Numbered from the stretch's first letter, positions 32,987 to 43,115 are shown. The stretch is DNA of 64,000 bases from G963674665 sp964609625 (GCA_964609625.1 CAZSRS010000017.1:17282-81281), one strand, 5' to 3'. Notes: a model not told the origin generated them from the sequence alone. Numbers and translations are program-made.

Positions 32987-33757
32987 TCACTCGGCAGCCT
33001 GTAGCCCGGCGGGGTCGATACCGTAGTTTCGGTAGATCGTCTCCAGGGTACCGTCCTCGCGCATCCGGCGCATGGTTGTGTCGAACTCGGGCAGGATGCC
33101 CCGGAATGTGGACAGCTTGCCCACGAACAGTTTGAAATCCATGGAGTCTATGAATGTGGGCAGCTCCTCGATGGTTTCCGAGAGACCCATTTCCTTGACA
33201 TAGTACCGCACCGAGAGCGTGACGTCGGCGAACACGTCGACGCGGTTCCGGGCTACCATCGTGAGCACGTTTTCCAACTCCGGTACCCAATATACGTCCA
33301 TGCCCCCGAGGTTGGCCTTGGCCCAACCGCTGCCCGTGTAGGAACCGATCTTGAAGTCCTTCAGTTCCGCCACCCGGCGCACGGCACGCAGTTCTTCGCT
33401 GCGGGGGTTGCCGGGCAGGATGAACAGGGAAAACGTGACCGGCACCACCGTCTCCTGGCTTGGCAGGGCGTATTCCAGACGCGCCGGCGTGGGCACGGTG
33501 GAAAACCCGTCCGCCAGTCCGTGCCGTACCAGGGATTGGGCGCGCTCCCAGGGGTACCCCCGGTGCTCGAGGGCTAAGCCCATGCGGTTGTGCAACGCCT
33601 CGGTGAGCACGTCGATGAGCAGACCCTTGGTTTCACCGCCTTCTGTCCACGAGTAGGGGCGGAAGGACTCGTAGTAGACCAGCTTCATGGGTTCGACGGC
33701 AAGCGCGAGAGCGCTGATGCACAGACAGCAGGCCAGGGTGCAGATGGCCGTCTTCAT
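32987..33757 (-). CDS. Periplasmic solute-binding protein of the SBP_bac_3 family
   Basis: 256 residues from the ATG at 33755-33757, with GGGAGG just upstream. A signal peptide (ICTLACCLCISALALA) is followed by a domain with family 3 features: YYESFRPYSWTEGGETKGLL, DVLTEALHNR, and DGTLETIYRNYGID at the C terminus. These usually feed an ABC importer, but none is adjacent; instead a membrane hybrid kinase follows 22 nt downstream, so it probably presents a ligand to that kinase. Ligand unknown (amino acid-like). Confidence 0.88.
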   Translation of the reverse strand: MKTAICTLACCLCISALALAVEPMKLVYYESFRPYSWTEGGETKGLLIDVLTEALHNRMGLALEHRGYPWERAQSLVRHGLADGFSTVPTPARLEYALPSQETVVPVTFSLFILPGNPRSEELRAVRRVAELKDFKIGSYTGSGWAKANLGGMDVYWVPELENVLTMVARNRVDVFADVTLSVRYYVKEMGLSETIEELPTFIDSMDFKLFVGKLSTFRGILPEFDTTMRRMREDGTLETIYRNYGIDPAGLQAAE

Positions 33758-33895
33758 GGCACGCCTCCCTGAGGTTTGCCGGCGGCAATGCATCCGCCGC
33801 CATCAAATGATTATGCCGTCTCTGGAGGAAATGTCAAACAGCTTCACGCCAATCAAAGGAGGGTGTGAGGTGGGAACAGGTCTTGGATTCTGTCC

Positions 33896-36800
33896 TCAGA
33901 GCGGGATATCCAGCGCGATAAGCGTGCCTTTGCCCGGCTCCGAGCCGATTTGCAGTTCACTGCCAAGGAGCCTGGCGCGCTCCTGCATGCCCAGCAAGCC
34001 CAGGTGCTTGTCCTCCATGGCCTGCCGCATGCGGGAGGCGACATCGAAGCCCCGGCCGTTGTCCTGCATGCGTACTTGCAGTGTGGCGTCAGTGCGAGTC
34101 ATCTCCACGCTGAAGCGGCGTGCATCCGCGTGCTTGAGCACGTTCTGCAGTGTCTCCTGCACCAGCCTGTAGAGATTGGTCTGCGCCTCCCTGGTCAGTG
34201 TCATCTCGCCGTCCTCGGGCAGCGAGCAGGAGACCTCGAGAGACTTCTCATTCGTCATCACCGCGCACAGATTCTCGATGGCCCGCTTCATGCCGAAGAG
34301 TTCCAGGTTCGGGGGGCGCAGCATGTGGGAGAGGTGCCGCACGGATTCGATGGAGTCGCTTAACTGGGCCTCCAGCTTTTCGATGACGCCCCCTTCCTGC
34401 CCGCCCAGGCGTTGGGAAAGGATGTACGTATGCAGCTTCATGGCCAGGAGATTCTGTGCCAGCTGGTCGTGCAGCTCCCGGGAGAGCCTGCCGCGCTCGG
34501 CCTCCTGGATGCGCATCAATTCGTGGCTGAGTCTGAGAATGCGTTCCTCGTCCTGCTTACGGCGGCTGATGTCCTCCAGAAAACCTTCGACACGCACCAG
34601 ATTGCCGGCCGCATCGTACTGGCCACGGGCGTTGACGCTGACCCAAACCGTGCCACCGCCCTTGGTCCTGGCCTGGACCTCGAACCCCTCCACCACCCCC
34701 TGGGCCAAGCGGGCCAACAACTTCTCGCGGTCGGCCGGGTTCAGGTAGAAGTCTTGCTCCAGGGAACGCACCGAAGCCAGGAGGTCTTCCGGATCGTCGT
34801 AGCCCAGAATGGCCGCGGCGGCCGGGTTGGCCATGAGGATGCGGCCGTCGGGGGAGGTCTGGTAGATGCCTGCCATGGAATTCTCGAACAGGCTGCGGTA
34901 TCTGTGCTCCGCCCGGCGCAGCCCGGAGTAAAGGGCTGCGTTCTCCAGGGAGACCGCGGCCTGGGCCGCCAGGGTCTCCAGGGCTGGCACGATGCTGCGA
35001 CTGAACACCCCGGGGGTCAGGTCGTTTTCGAAGTACAGCGCCCCCCGTACCTTGCCCGTGCGCATCACCGGCAGGCAAAGCACCGATCCGGGGCGGTGGC
35101 GGTGCATGTGCGGGTCCTTGGCCAGGGCCTTGTCCGCGCCCATGTCCTCCACCACCACGGGCTCGCCCTTGCGCACGGTCAGGGAGACCACACTGCGGGC
35201 GTAGTCCATGAAGGTTCCGGACTCCCGGTCGTCGAGCAGCCGGGAGGAGAACTTGGGCAGTTCCGGCGCTGCCGCGTCGTCTCCGCTGAACAGGGCCCTG
35301 GGAATCAACTCCTCGTTCCGGACGTCGAAATAGACTCCACGGGTGGCGCCGGCATGCTCGCACATGATGGTCAGCAGGCGGGGCAGCAGGAATTCCAGCT
35401 CGATCTCCTCGGAGATGGAGCGGGCCGATTTCATGATCGCGGCCAGATCCACGGCCCGGCGGTCCAGGATGGACGTGTGGTCCGTGTCCACCGCGAGGGG
35501 CGTGTCCAGCCGTCTGGCCCCGTCCTCTGTCTCGCCGCGGGAGGTGCCTATCAAGGGTCCATACGCCGCGTCCATGAGCCGAACCTTGTGCTTCGCCCCC
35601 CACATTGCGTAGAGGTAGCGGGCCTCGCGCAGGTAGGTTCGGGCCACAAGTTCGTTGCCGCGCCCCTGCCAGAAGAGCCCGGCCAGTTCGCAGGCCATGG
35701 CCTGGAACTGGATGAAGCCGTTGTCCCTGTTGGCGGCGATGGCCCTGTCGTAGAAATCGGCGGCCTCCAGCTCGCGCCCCTCGACCCGGGCGGCCTCTGC
35801 CCTGGCCAGGCAGCTGTTGCCCAGGAAGTTGCCGGGATGGGCAGTGGCCAACAGGTCCATATGGCTCAGGCAGTCCTCGCGCCGCGCGCGCTCTTCCTCG
35901 GACAATTGCCGTGGGTCCATGCCGCCCAGCAACAGGGCCTGAAGGAATATCCGCACGGAGGTGAAACACGATCCAACGTATATCGCCCCGGCACTCGCCG
36001 CATGGTCGAGCAGGGGCAGGGCTTGGTCGCGCCGGCCATAGATGATCAGGGCCAGTGCCTTGAAAATATCGTAGGTGACCACGGACACCAAGTCGCGGAT
36101 ATCCTGCCTGTTCTCGAGATAGCTGGACTCGTCCAGTCCTTGATAACTGTAGGTCTCCCAAGACGGGGTCAGTCCCATGAGGTTCGCGGTGACTAACTTG
36201 AGGCCGCGGATCATGTCCAGGGCCATGGAGTGCTTGATCTCCAGGATGGCTTCTTCTTCGGCCTCCAGTTCCTGCATGACCTGCTGCAATGTACCACCGG
36301 TGATGAAGATGCGGCTGCTACATATAACGCACAGGAATCCGGTATATACGAAACATCCGTTTTCCCGCGACATCCGCTCAGCGACCCTGGCAGATGCCAG
36401 GGCCTCCTGCATGGGCAGTGTCCAGGGCTCGATGTGAAACGATATCATCGCAGTATAAATGGAGTCATAGTACCTGTCCGGAAACTTGAGCATGAGCCGT
36501 TGGCACATTTCGATGTTCCGGCGTGCAATATCGTAATTACGCTCCATCAGTACCGCCATGTTGGCGAAGCAGATGTAGGATCCCAAGGCTTCGGAGCTGT
36601 GGCCGAAATCCAGCACCTTTGCCAGGATATCCAGCACGAGCAGGCGCCACAATGCATGATTGGCCATGCTGGCCGGCCCGGCCAGATCGGCGCCGACCTC
36701 GATGATGGCGCGGTACTCCGGGTCGGTCAGCTCCGGCAGGGCCTCTATCTCGTCCACTGACATGCTGCCGAGGCGTTGCCGCAAAATGGGTAGCAACTCG

Positions 36801-39472
36801 TCCGCTCGCCTGGCCATCTCCTCGTCGCTTTCCGGCACGTCCAGGCCCAGGAGTCGCAAGGCCTCCACGCCCCTGACCAGGGCCTGGGGCAGTTCACCAA
36901 GCAGGGTGTGCTGATTCACTAATATCCTGAGCAGTTGGGCCCGCTCCAATGGAGTCCGGGCCAGGGGCAACCCCTGCTCCACGTGCAGCACGGCCTGCTC
37001 GTGCCGACCTGCCCAGCTCAGGGCGCGAGTCAGTTCCACATGCACCTGGAAGGCCAGGTCGCGTTCGCGCTCCCAGGCCTCCGGCGGCAGGGCCTCCCCG
37101 GCCTGCTGGTAATACTCCAGCGAGGCCTCGAAGGCCGCGGACTCGCGGGCCAGCATGCCGGCGGCCAAGTTCAGGTGCACGAGATCCAGGCGCTCGTCCC
37201 TGTCCACAATGAGTGAGCGCCCCAGATTCAGGTGGTCCGCCACCTCGAAGGGCAGCTTGCCACGCTCCTCCATGGGAAGGATCTCCAGACGCCCGCGCAG
37301 GATGCGGCCGATGTGCAGATGCAGGGAGGGGCGCTCCTCTTCCGGCACCAGCGCATAGGCGGCCTGTTGCACCCGGTCGTGCAGGAAGCGGAAGTGCCGG
37401 TGTTCCTGGTGCAGGGTCATGGTCACGTCCCTGATGCTGAACGCGCCCGCGTGGGGCAGTACCAGACCTGCCCGGATGGCGGGGATGAGGGCGGACTGGA
37501 CCGTGGATTCCTCCGTCTGCCAGACCAGGGCCAGGATCTCCAAGTCAAAGATGTTGCCCAGGCAACCGGCCAGTCGCAGCAATCGTTGCGCCCCATCCGG
37601 CAATTGCCTCATGCGCTCGGCAATGAACAGGGCCACATTGTCCGATACGCCCAAGGCCACCACCCGATCGGGATCACAGGTCCAGGCCCGTGCCCCGCGC
37701 GGGCGGTGGATCACGCCCTGGGCGTGGAGATGCACCAGGTACTGACGCAGGAAAAAGGGATTGCCGCCGGTCTTGTCCAACAGTAGGCGGGCCAGGCGCG
37801 CGGACAGACTTGCTCGGTCCTCCTTCTCTTCGAGCACCGCGCCCGAACCAACCAAGGTCTCCGCCACCAGTCGCCTGACACTCCCGCCGGACAACGGTCC
37901 GAGGGCCACCGAACCGGGGGGCGAGCCGCGCTCTTCCATGGTTTCCAGTATCCGCCGCAGGGGATGGTTTGGACCGACCTCGTTGTCGCGGTACGCCCCC
38001 AAAAAGAGAATGTGGCCTTCCTCACGGCGGTGCATGAGCAGTTCCAGGAGTTGCAGACTCGGGGTGTCAGCCCACTGCAGGTCGTCCAGGAAAATGACCA
38101 GGGGGCGCTCTCTGCTGCGCAAGGCCTTGAGAAACGCGCCCAGCACCAGGTTGAAGCGGTTGAGGGACTCCATCTGCCCCAGCCTGGGGATTTCCGGCTG
38201 CGGGCCGATGATCAGTTCCATGTCCGGGGCGAGTTCCACCATGATCCTGCCGTTGCTCCCCACAGCGGCGAGGATGCGCTCCTTCCACAGCTCCATCTCG
38301 GCCAGGCCACGCCCCACTATCTGCCGCACCAGGTCTTGCAGTGCCTGGGCCAGCCCCAGGAACGGCGTACCGCGCTGCAACTGGTCGAACTTGCCCTCGA
38401 TGAACAGACCGTCGCGGGCCACCACCAAGGGATGCAGCTGTCGGATCAGGGCGGTTTTGCCGATGCCGGGCGCCCCGGTCACCAAGACCAGCTCCGAGGG
38501 ACCGTCCGCGCAGCGTGCAAAGGCCTGGGCCAGGCGCTCCAGGTCGCCACTTCTGCCGTAGAGCGTCTGTGGCACGGAAAAGTGCTGGGGTCGGTCCATG
38601 TTCCCCAGGGGGAAGTCAGGTACCGCCCCTCGGCGTATGGCGTCCAGCAACCGTTCCAGGTCGGCGGCCACGCCAAGGGCGCTCTGGTAGCGCTCTTCCG
38701 GGGCCTTGGCCATGAGGCGTTGGATGATCTTGGAGACCACCGCCGGCAGGTCGGGGTTGCGCTCGTGCGCCAGGGGTGGGGGCGCCGCCAGATGCCTATG
38801 CAACAGCGCCAGGGGATCCGCCGCGGAAAAGGGCAGTTCACCTGTCAAAATCTGGAAAAAGGTCACACCCATGGCGTAGAGGTCGGAGCGCCAGTCCCCG
38901 CCGCCGTGGGGAGTCATGCCTGCCTGCTCCGGCGAGATATGGCTCAGGTGGCCTTCGAGCATGTCCGCCTGGCCGCTCTGCTCCAGGTCTTCCATGGTCA
39001 GGACGTCCAGAATGGCGATGCCGAAATCGATGAGGCAGAGGCGGCTGAAGCCGGGGGTGCAGAGGATGTTGTCCGGGATGAGGTCCTTGTGCACCACATG
39101 GGCGTCGTGGACTTCGCCCACTGCCTGGGCGAGCATCAGACACAACCCGAGACGCCCCTCCAGGGTCATCCCCGGCTGGATAGCGGTGTCGAGCAGGATG
39201 CTCAGCGAGGTCCCACCCACGTCCTCCACGATGAGCATCGGCCTGTGCCCTGCCTGCTCGAGGCCCAAGCCCTTGACCACGCGAGGTGTATCCAAATGCC
39301 CGAGGATCAGGTGCTCGTGGCGGAAACGAATCAGTTCGCGGGGTGATGGATACTCGCGCGGGGAGAGCTTGAGCACCACCGGCAGGTTGTCGGACAGGCG
39401 CAAGGCACGAAAGACCACTGAATTGTCGCCGTCGTGCAACTTCTCGGTGGTCACGTAGCCGGCGATGTTCAT
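33896..39472 (-). CDS. Giant multi-domain Ser/Thr kinase-ATPase-GAF-PAS-histidine kinase
   Basis: 1858 residues from the ATG at 39470-39472, with AAAGG upstream; a further in-frame start to 39532 lacks a clear site. Order: Ser/Thr protein kinase (about 1-270; catalytic loop VHKDLIPDNIL near 126, LIDFGIA near 147); AAA-type NTPase with VTGAPGIGKTALI near 337; a long helical/TPR-like region (about 560-1310); GAF (about 1340-1515); PAS (about 1520-1635, HRYRSLFENSMAGIYQTSP); HisKA_3-type dimerisation with the His in LSRELHDQLAQNLLAM near 1665; and HATPase (NVLKHADARRF, MQDNGRGFDV). This order is known from large proteins of sulfate reducers and myxobacteria but is rare. It likely joins phospho-Ser/Thr and phospho-His signals. 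Confidence 0.93.
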   Translation of the reverse strand: MNIAGYVTTEKLHDGDNSVVFRALRLSDNLPVVLKLSPREYPSPRELIRFRHEHLILGHLDTPRVVKGLGLEQAGHRPMLIVEDVGGTSLSILLDTAIQPGMTLEGRLGLCLMLAQAVGEVHDAHVVHKDLIPDNILCTPGFSRLCLIDFGIAILDVLTMEDLEQSGQADMLEGHLSHISPEQAGMTPHGGGDWRSDLYAMGVTFFQILTGELPFSAADPLALLHRHLAAPPPLAHERNPDLPAVVSKIIQRLMAKAPEERYQSALGVAADLERLLDAIRRGAVPDFPLGNMDRPQHFSVPQTLYGRSGDLERLAQAFARCADGPSELVLVTGAPGIGKTALIRQLHPLVVARDGLFIEGKFDQLQRGTPFLGLAQALQDLVRQIVGRGLAEMELWKERILAAVGSNGRIMVELAPDMELIIGPQPEIPRLGQMESLNRFNLVLGAFLKALRSRERPLVIFLDDLQWADTPSLQLLELLMHRREEGHILFLGAYRDNEVGPNHPLRRILETMEERGSPPGSVALGPLSGGSVRRLVAETLVGSGAVLEEKEDRASLSARLARLLLDKTGGNPFFLRQYLVHLHAQGVIHRPRGARAWTCDPDRVVALGVSDNVALFIAERMRQLPDGAQRLLRLAGCLGNIFDLEILALVWQTEESTVQSALIPAIRAGLVLPHAGAFSIRDVTMTLHQEHRHFRFLHDRVQQAAYALVPEEERPSLHLHIGRILRGRLEILPMEERGKLPFEVADHLNLGRSLIVDRDERLDLVHLNLAAGMLARESAAFEASLEYYQQAGEALPPEAWERERDLAFQVHVELTRALSWAGRHEQAVLHVEQGLPLARTPLERAQLLRILVNQHTLLGELPQALVRGVEALRLLGLDVPESDEEMARRADELLPILRQRLGSMSVDEIEALPELTDPEYRAIIEVGADLAGPASMANHALWRLLVLDILAKVLDFGHSSEALGSYICFANMAVLMERNYDIARRNIEMCQRLMLKFPDRYYDSIYTAMISFHIEPWTLPMQEALASARVAERMSRENGCFVYTGFLCVICSSRIFITGGTLQQVMQELEAEEEAILEIKHSMALDMIRGLKLVTANLMGLTPSWETYSYQGLDESSYLENRQDIRDLVSVVTYDIFKALALIIYGRRDQALPLLDHAASAGAIYVGSCFTSVRIFLQALLLGGMDPRQLSEEERARREDCLSHMDLLATAHPGNFLGNSCLARAEAARVEGRELEAADFYDRAIAANRDNGFIQFQAMACELAGLFWQGRGNELVARTYLREARYLYAMWGAKHKVRLMDAAYGPLIGTSRGETEDGARRLDTPLAVDTDHTSILDRRAVDLAAIMKSARSISEEIELEFLLPRLLTIMCEHAGATRGVYFDVRNEELIPRALFSGDDAAAPELPKFSSRLLDDRESGTFMDYARSVVSLTVRKGEPVVVEDMGADKALAKDPHMHRHRPGSVLCLPVMRTGKVRGALYFENDLTPGVFSRSIVPALETLAAQAAVSLENAALYSGLRRAEHRYRSLFENSMAGIYQTSPDGRILMANPAAAAILGYDDPEDLLASVRSLEQDFYLNPADREKLLARLAQGVVEGFEVQARTKGGGTVWVSVNARGQYDAAGNLVRVEGFLEDISRRKQDEERILRLSHELMRIQEAERGRLSRELHDQLAQNLLAMKLHTYILSQRLGGQEGGVIEKLEAQLSDSIESVRHLSHMLRPPNLELFGMKRAIENLCAVMTNEKSLEVSCSLPEDGEMTLTREAQTNLYRLVQETLQNVLKHADARRFSVEMTRTDATLQVRMQDNGRGFDVASRMRQAMEDKHLGLLGMQERARLLGSELQIGSEPGKGTLIALDIPL

Positions 39473-40082
39473 GCGCTCACCTTTCAGAGGGCGGGGTATA
39501 CATTGACTGTTGCCACTTCCATACATCACCATATCATGAAATACAACCAGCCTGCTTCAGTCAGCACATGAATACCTGTCAATTGCCTCAACTACGTGCG
39601 ATGCATGATACTCTCGCGTTTTACCGCACGGGAGCAACAAAATCATTCATAGGACAGTCTTTTGAATACACCCCATGACGCAGTTGCAATATGCATTTAT
39701 AAGGATATGCGGTGGCAATAGTCTTTACTTGCTATTTGCTATTGTCTTGGCTCCGCACTGGCAATGAGAAGATACGCCAGGGGAATTCTCTCTTGAGGCG
39801 GGGTTTACACGTCGTCCTCTTCCCATGATTAAGGCTAAAGGCAATCTGATATCCTCAGCAAGTCGAGTTCTGTAAAGGAATGCGAGAAGTGGAACAACCT
39901 CTTTTGAAGAGGTTCATCCCTGGGACATCAATGCCTCTCTCCTTATGAAGGCAAAGAAAAAGTCACGAACGTGTTTCGCTTTTTGAATAGTGTCGCATCA
40001 CAACGTACATACTATGCCCGACTGTTATGCCGTGGAACAGGGGAGCACTGGGCAATGATGCCCGGCAGCAGCAAAAGATGGT
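39473..40082. other. Large AT-richer intergenic region before the giant kinase
   Basis: About 610 bp, AT-richer than the flanks, holding the giant kinase promoter and the 3' region of the deacetylase gene. A 12-19-nt region around 39896-39914 forms a hairpin (annotated separately). A 6-bp inverted repeat CAATAG/CTATTG occurs at about 39716-39744. The plus frame 39971-40285 lacks a ribosome-binding site and a domain, so I do not call it. Confidence 0.45.
39896..39914. repeat. Perfect hairpin AACCTCTT/AAGAGGTT
   Basis: AACCTCTT (39896-39903) and AAGAGGTT (39907-39914) form an 8-bp stem with a 3-nt loop. No T-tract follows on either strand, so it is not a clear terminator; it could be a regulatory or RNA structure upstream of the giant kinase. 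Confidence 0.4.
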
Positions 40083-41165
40083 TCAGAGTCCATCGCCGAA
40101 GATACGGTCATAATGCATATTATCGCCGGGGCGGTTCTCGTAGCAGTCGTCCACGGCCACGGGCCGCCCCGCCTGGAGCAGCTCGCTCACCGTCACGAAC
40201 CTGTAGCCCCGCTCCCGCAGCCAGGGCACGAACAGGGGCAGGGCCTCGGCCGTATGATGCCCGCGGCCGTTGGCGTGGCAGATGATGATCGAGCCCGGCC
40301 GGACGCCGCGTTTGATCACCCCGGCCATGACCGCCGCGCCCTGGGCCGGGACAGGGTCGGCGCTGACCACGTCCCACTGCACGGCCACCAGGCCCTGCTC
40401 CGCCAGGAAGCCAAGGGACTCCGGGTTGCACGTGCCATAGGGAAAGCGGAACAGTCTGGGCACCGGCGGCACTCCATTCATGACCTCCGGCAACAGACCC
40501 ATGCCCAGCGCCCGGTCCGCCAGCAGCGCCCGCAGTTCCTCGTACTGCGCCTGGGTGCGCAGCACCTGCTCGCGCATGCGCTCCCCGCCGAGGCGGCGCA
40601 GGTTGCCGTGGGTCCAGGCGTGGTTGCCCACCTCGAACAAGGGGTCGGCCATGAGCTGCATGGCCCGCTCCGCATGGGAGCGCATCCACTTGCCCCCGGC
40701 AAAGAAGGTCGCGGCCACGCCCTGCTCCCGCAGGTAGTCCACGATTTTTCCGTCGTAGCCCGTGACTTCCCTGGGTCCCTCGCAAAGGTCGAAGGTCAGG
40801 GCCACCAGCAGGCGCCCCTCGGGCAGGTCCACCCGGCGGAGGGACCCACGCAGGGACTCGGGAAGCGGGGGCAGGGGCGTCTGGGGCGTCTCGTGCGCCG
40901 GGGGGTGCGGGTCGGGCGCGGGCAAGTACCTGATCTTGCGCTCCTCGGGCCGACCGGGCAATTCCTCGGGCGACCAGCACACGCGCAGCACCTCGGCAAC
41001 GCCACGGGAGATGTCCTCGCCGCGCGCCCCTTCTCCTGGAGCGACAGGGGTGTCATGTTCTTCGGAAAAAGCAGGAAGGGCCTGGAGCGACATCGCACAC
41101 AGGAGCAGAACGGCGACTGCGCCCCAGCGTCTGGCCGGGAATGGCCTCCGCCCCGCCGAGGTCAT
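40083..41165 (-). CDS. Polysaccharide deacetylase (NodB-like) family protein
   Basis: 360 residues from the ATG at 41163-41165, with AAGGGC upstream. A signal segment (WGAVAVLLLCAMSLQALPAF) is followed by a linker and a NodB-type domain: LLVALTFDLCEGPREVTGYD takes the place of the TFDDGP metal motif, EVGNHAWTHGNLRR gives the H...TH motif, and LFRFPYGTCNPES the following motif. The second Asp of TFDD is replaced by Leu, so activity should be tested. Secreted deacetylases act on peptidoglycan, chitin or exopolysaccharide. It lies upstream (in the minus direction) of nothing recognised. Confidence 0.88.
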   Translation of the reverse strand: MTSAGRRPFPARRWGAVAVLLLCAMSLQALPAFSEEHDTPVAPGEGARGEDISRGVAEVLRVCWSPEELPGRPEERKIRYLPAPDPHPPAHETPQTPLPPLPESLRGSLRRVDLPEGRLLVALTFDLCEGPREVTGYDGKIVDYLREQGVAATFFAGGKWMRSHAERAMQLMADPLFEVGNHAWTHGNLRRLGGERMREQVLRTQAQYEELRALLADRALGMGLLPEVMNGVPPVPRLFRFPYGTCNPESLGFLAEQGLVAVQWDVVSADPVPAQGAAVMAGVIKRGVRPGSIIICHANGRGHHTAEALPLFVPWLRERGYRFVTVSELLQAGRPVAVDDCYENRPGDNMHYDRIFGDGL

Positions 41166-41315
41166 GCATCGCCCTTGGGCAGTGACTCCGTCTGGCACTT
41201 CCGTTTCCACGCGCTCCTGTTCCCCTGCTTGGCCATGACGCACCCGTGTCGGCGTTCTTGCCGCACCCCTATGCCGGGCAAAGGATACTCCCGCTCGCGC
41301 GGGTTTGGAAGCCCC

Positions 41316-43115
41316 TCACCCGAACAGCCAGAGCAGCAGGGTGAGCACCAGCAGGAAGAGCAGGGACATGGGCAGGCCGGCGCGCAGGAAGTCCTTGGTG
41401 GAGTACTTGCCCGCCCCCATGTACAGAGCGTTCACTTGGTGCGTCGGCAGCATGAAGGAGTTGGAGGCCGCCACCCCCACCACCAGCGCGGCCAGGCGCG
41501 GGTCCGCACCGCAGCCCATGGCCATGTCCACGGCCAGGGGCACCAGCAACACCACCGCCCCAACGTTGGACACCACCAGGGTGAACAGCGTGGACAGCAG
41601 CCCCAGGACAAAGAACAGCACCGCTTGCGGCGGCGTTCCCAGCACTCCCAGGATCTGCTGCGCCAGCCAGGCCGCCGCCCCTGTCTGCTGCATGGCCGTA
41701 CCCAGGGGGATCAGCCCGGCCAGCAGGAACACCGTGCGCCAGTCCACACCCCGGTAGGCCTCGTCGATGGTCAGAACCCGGGTCAGGACCATGCCCAGGG
41801 CGCCGGCCATGAGACAGACCGCCAGGTTCAGCCCGCTGAACAGCACCAGGGCCGTGGCCAGTCCAAAGCAGCACATGGCCGCCACCGCCTTTTTCGGCGA
41901 GGCGTATTCGTCGGTCAGGCGCTGCACGAACAGCATATCCCTGTGGGGGCGCATGGCGTGGAACCGTTGCCAGGCCGCGTGCACCAGAATGGTCATGCCG
42001 GCGTGCAGCTCGATGTCCATGAGGTGCGTGTAGCTGGTGGTGTCCTCGTGGGACACCGCCAGGGGCGTGATCAAATGGTTGTGCCGCAGGCGCAGCTCGC
42101 CCAGGGTCTTGCCCACGAAAGCCGAATGCGGCGGGATGACGGCCTCCACAATGCCGGCCACGGACTGGGAGAGGTCCTCGCGAAACACGTCCAGCTCCGG
42201 CTTGAGCCGCATGCCGGACCTGGCGCAGAGTTCCTCCACGTTCCCCCGCGTGCCGTACACGGCGATGACCGCGCCCGGCGTGATGGGCATGTCCCGGTCC
42301 GGAGGCAGCAGCTTCTCCCTGCCGCCGGCCTTGGCCATGGCCACGGCGTGCACGTTGAACTCGTTGCACAGGCAGGCGATGTACACATCCTTCATCTCTT
42401 GGGGGCATTGCAGCTCAAAGGGGCCGTCCAGCTCGGGATAATGGGTGATGGGGCCTGCGTCGGCCAGAATGTCTCCCACGGCCTTCTTCCCTCCGGGCAA
42501 GACCTTGTCGCCGAAGAGGATGAAGTAGACGATGCCCGTGGCCAGCAGGGCCAGGCCGATGGGCGTCACGGCAAAGAGGTTGAAGGGCTTCAGGCCGAAG
42601 GGGCGGATGAGGTCGTTGAGCATGATCAGCGGGCTGGAGCCCACCAGGGTGATGGTGCCCCCCAGTATGGCGGCGAAGCCCACGGGCATGAGCAACTGCG
42701 CCAGGGGGAAGCCGGTCTGGCGGCTCAGGCGCTTGAGCGCCGGGAGGAACAGGGCCGCGGCGCCCACGTTCTGCATGAAGCTGGATATCACGCTCACGGT
42801 CACGGACAAAAACACGATGGTACGGCGCTTGCTTGATCCCGCGGCCTTCATGATGGGGCGCACGGCCCGGTTGATGATCCCGGAATGGTCCAGCCCCCGG
42901 CCCAGGATGATCACGGCGATGATCGAGACCACGGCCGTGGAGGACAGGCCCAAAAAGGCCTCGCGCCCCTTGACGAGCCCGAGCATGGGCAGCAGCACCA
43001 TGACCATGATGGCGGCCACGTCCACCCGCACCCACTCGGTGACGAAGAGTACGGTCACCCCGGCCACCACGGCCAAGACCATCGCCATTTCCTGGGTAAA
43101 CGCCAGTTCCTGCAT
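41316..43115 (-). CDS. SLC13/DASS-type permease with central TrkA-C domains
   Basis: 599 residues from the ATG at 43113-43115, with AGGAGG upstream. Hydrophobic domains of the CitM/SLC13 type flank a soluble middle (about residues 205-395) containing two RCK/TrkA_C-like parts (VIPPHSAFVGKTLGELRLRH). Conserved motifs SFMQNVGAAALFLPALKRL and FTLVVSNVGAVVLLVPLAVD look like the SNVGA/NTA sites of the two repeats. Such carriers move dicarboxylates, sulfate or other anions with sodium; substrate cannot be read. Confidence 0.9.
   Translation of the reverse strand: MQELAFTQEMAMVLAVVAGVTVLFVTEWVRVDVAAIMVMVLLPMLGLVKGREAFLGLSSTAVVSIIAVIILGRGLDHSGIINRAVRPIMKAAGSSKRRTIVFLSVTVSVISSFMQNVGAAALFLPALKRLSRQTGFPLAQLLMPVGFAAILGGTITLVGSSPLIMLNDLIRPFGLKPFNLFAVTPIGLALLATGIVYFILFGDKVLPGGKKAVGDILADAGPITHYPELDGPFELQCPQEMKDVYIACLCNEFNVHAVAMAKAGGREKLLPPDRDMPITPGAVIAVYGTRGNVEELCARSGMRLKPELDVFREDLSQSVAGIVEAVIPPHSAFVGKTLGELRLRHNHLITPLAVSHEDTTSYTHLMDIELHAGMTILVHAAWQRFHAMRPHRDMLFVQRLTDEYASPKKAVAAMCCFGLATALVLFSGLNLAVCLMAGALGMVLTRVLTIDEAYRGVDWRTVFLLAGLIPLGTAMQQTGAAAWLAQQILGVLGTPPQAVLFFVLGLLSTLFTLVVSNVGAVVLLVPLAVDMAMGCGADPRLAALVVGVAASNSFMLPTHQVNALYMGAGKYSTKDFLRAGLPMSLLFLLVLTLLLWLFG

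Noticed and set aside
39971..40285. 104-codon plus frame before the deacetylase gene
   Set aside because: Overlaps the deacetylase 3' end; Arg-rich text in its second half and no ribosome-binding site.
40113..42836. A 907-codon plus-strand open frame and many other long frames opposite real genes
   Set aside because: They are antisense shadows of GC-rich genes (deacetylase and permease here): no ribosome-binding sites, His/Gln/Arg-rich composition and no domains.
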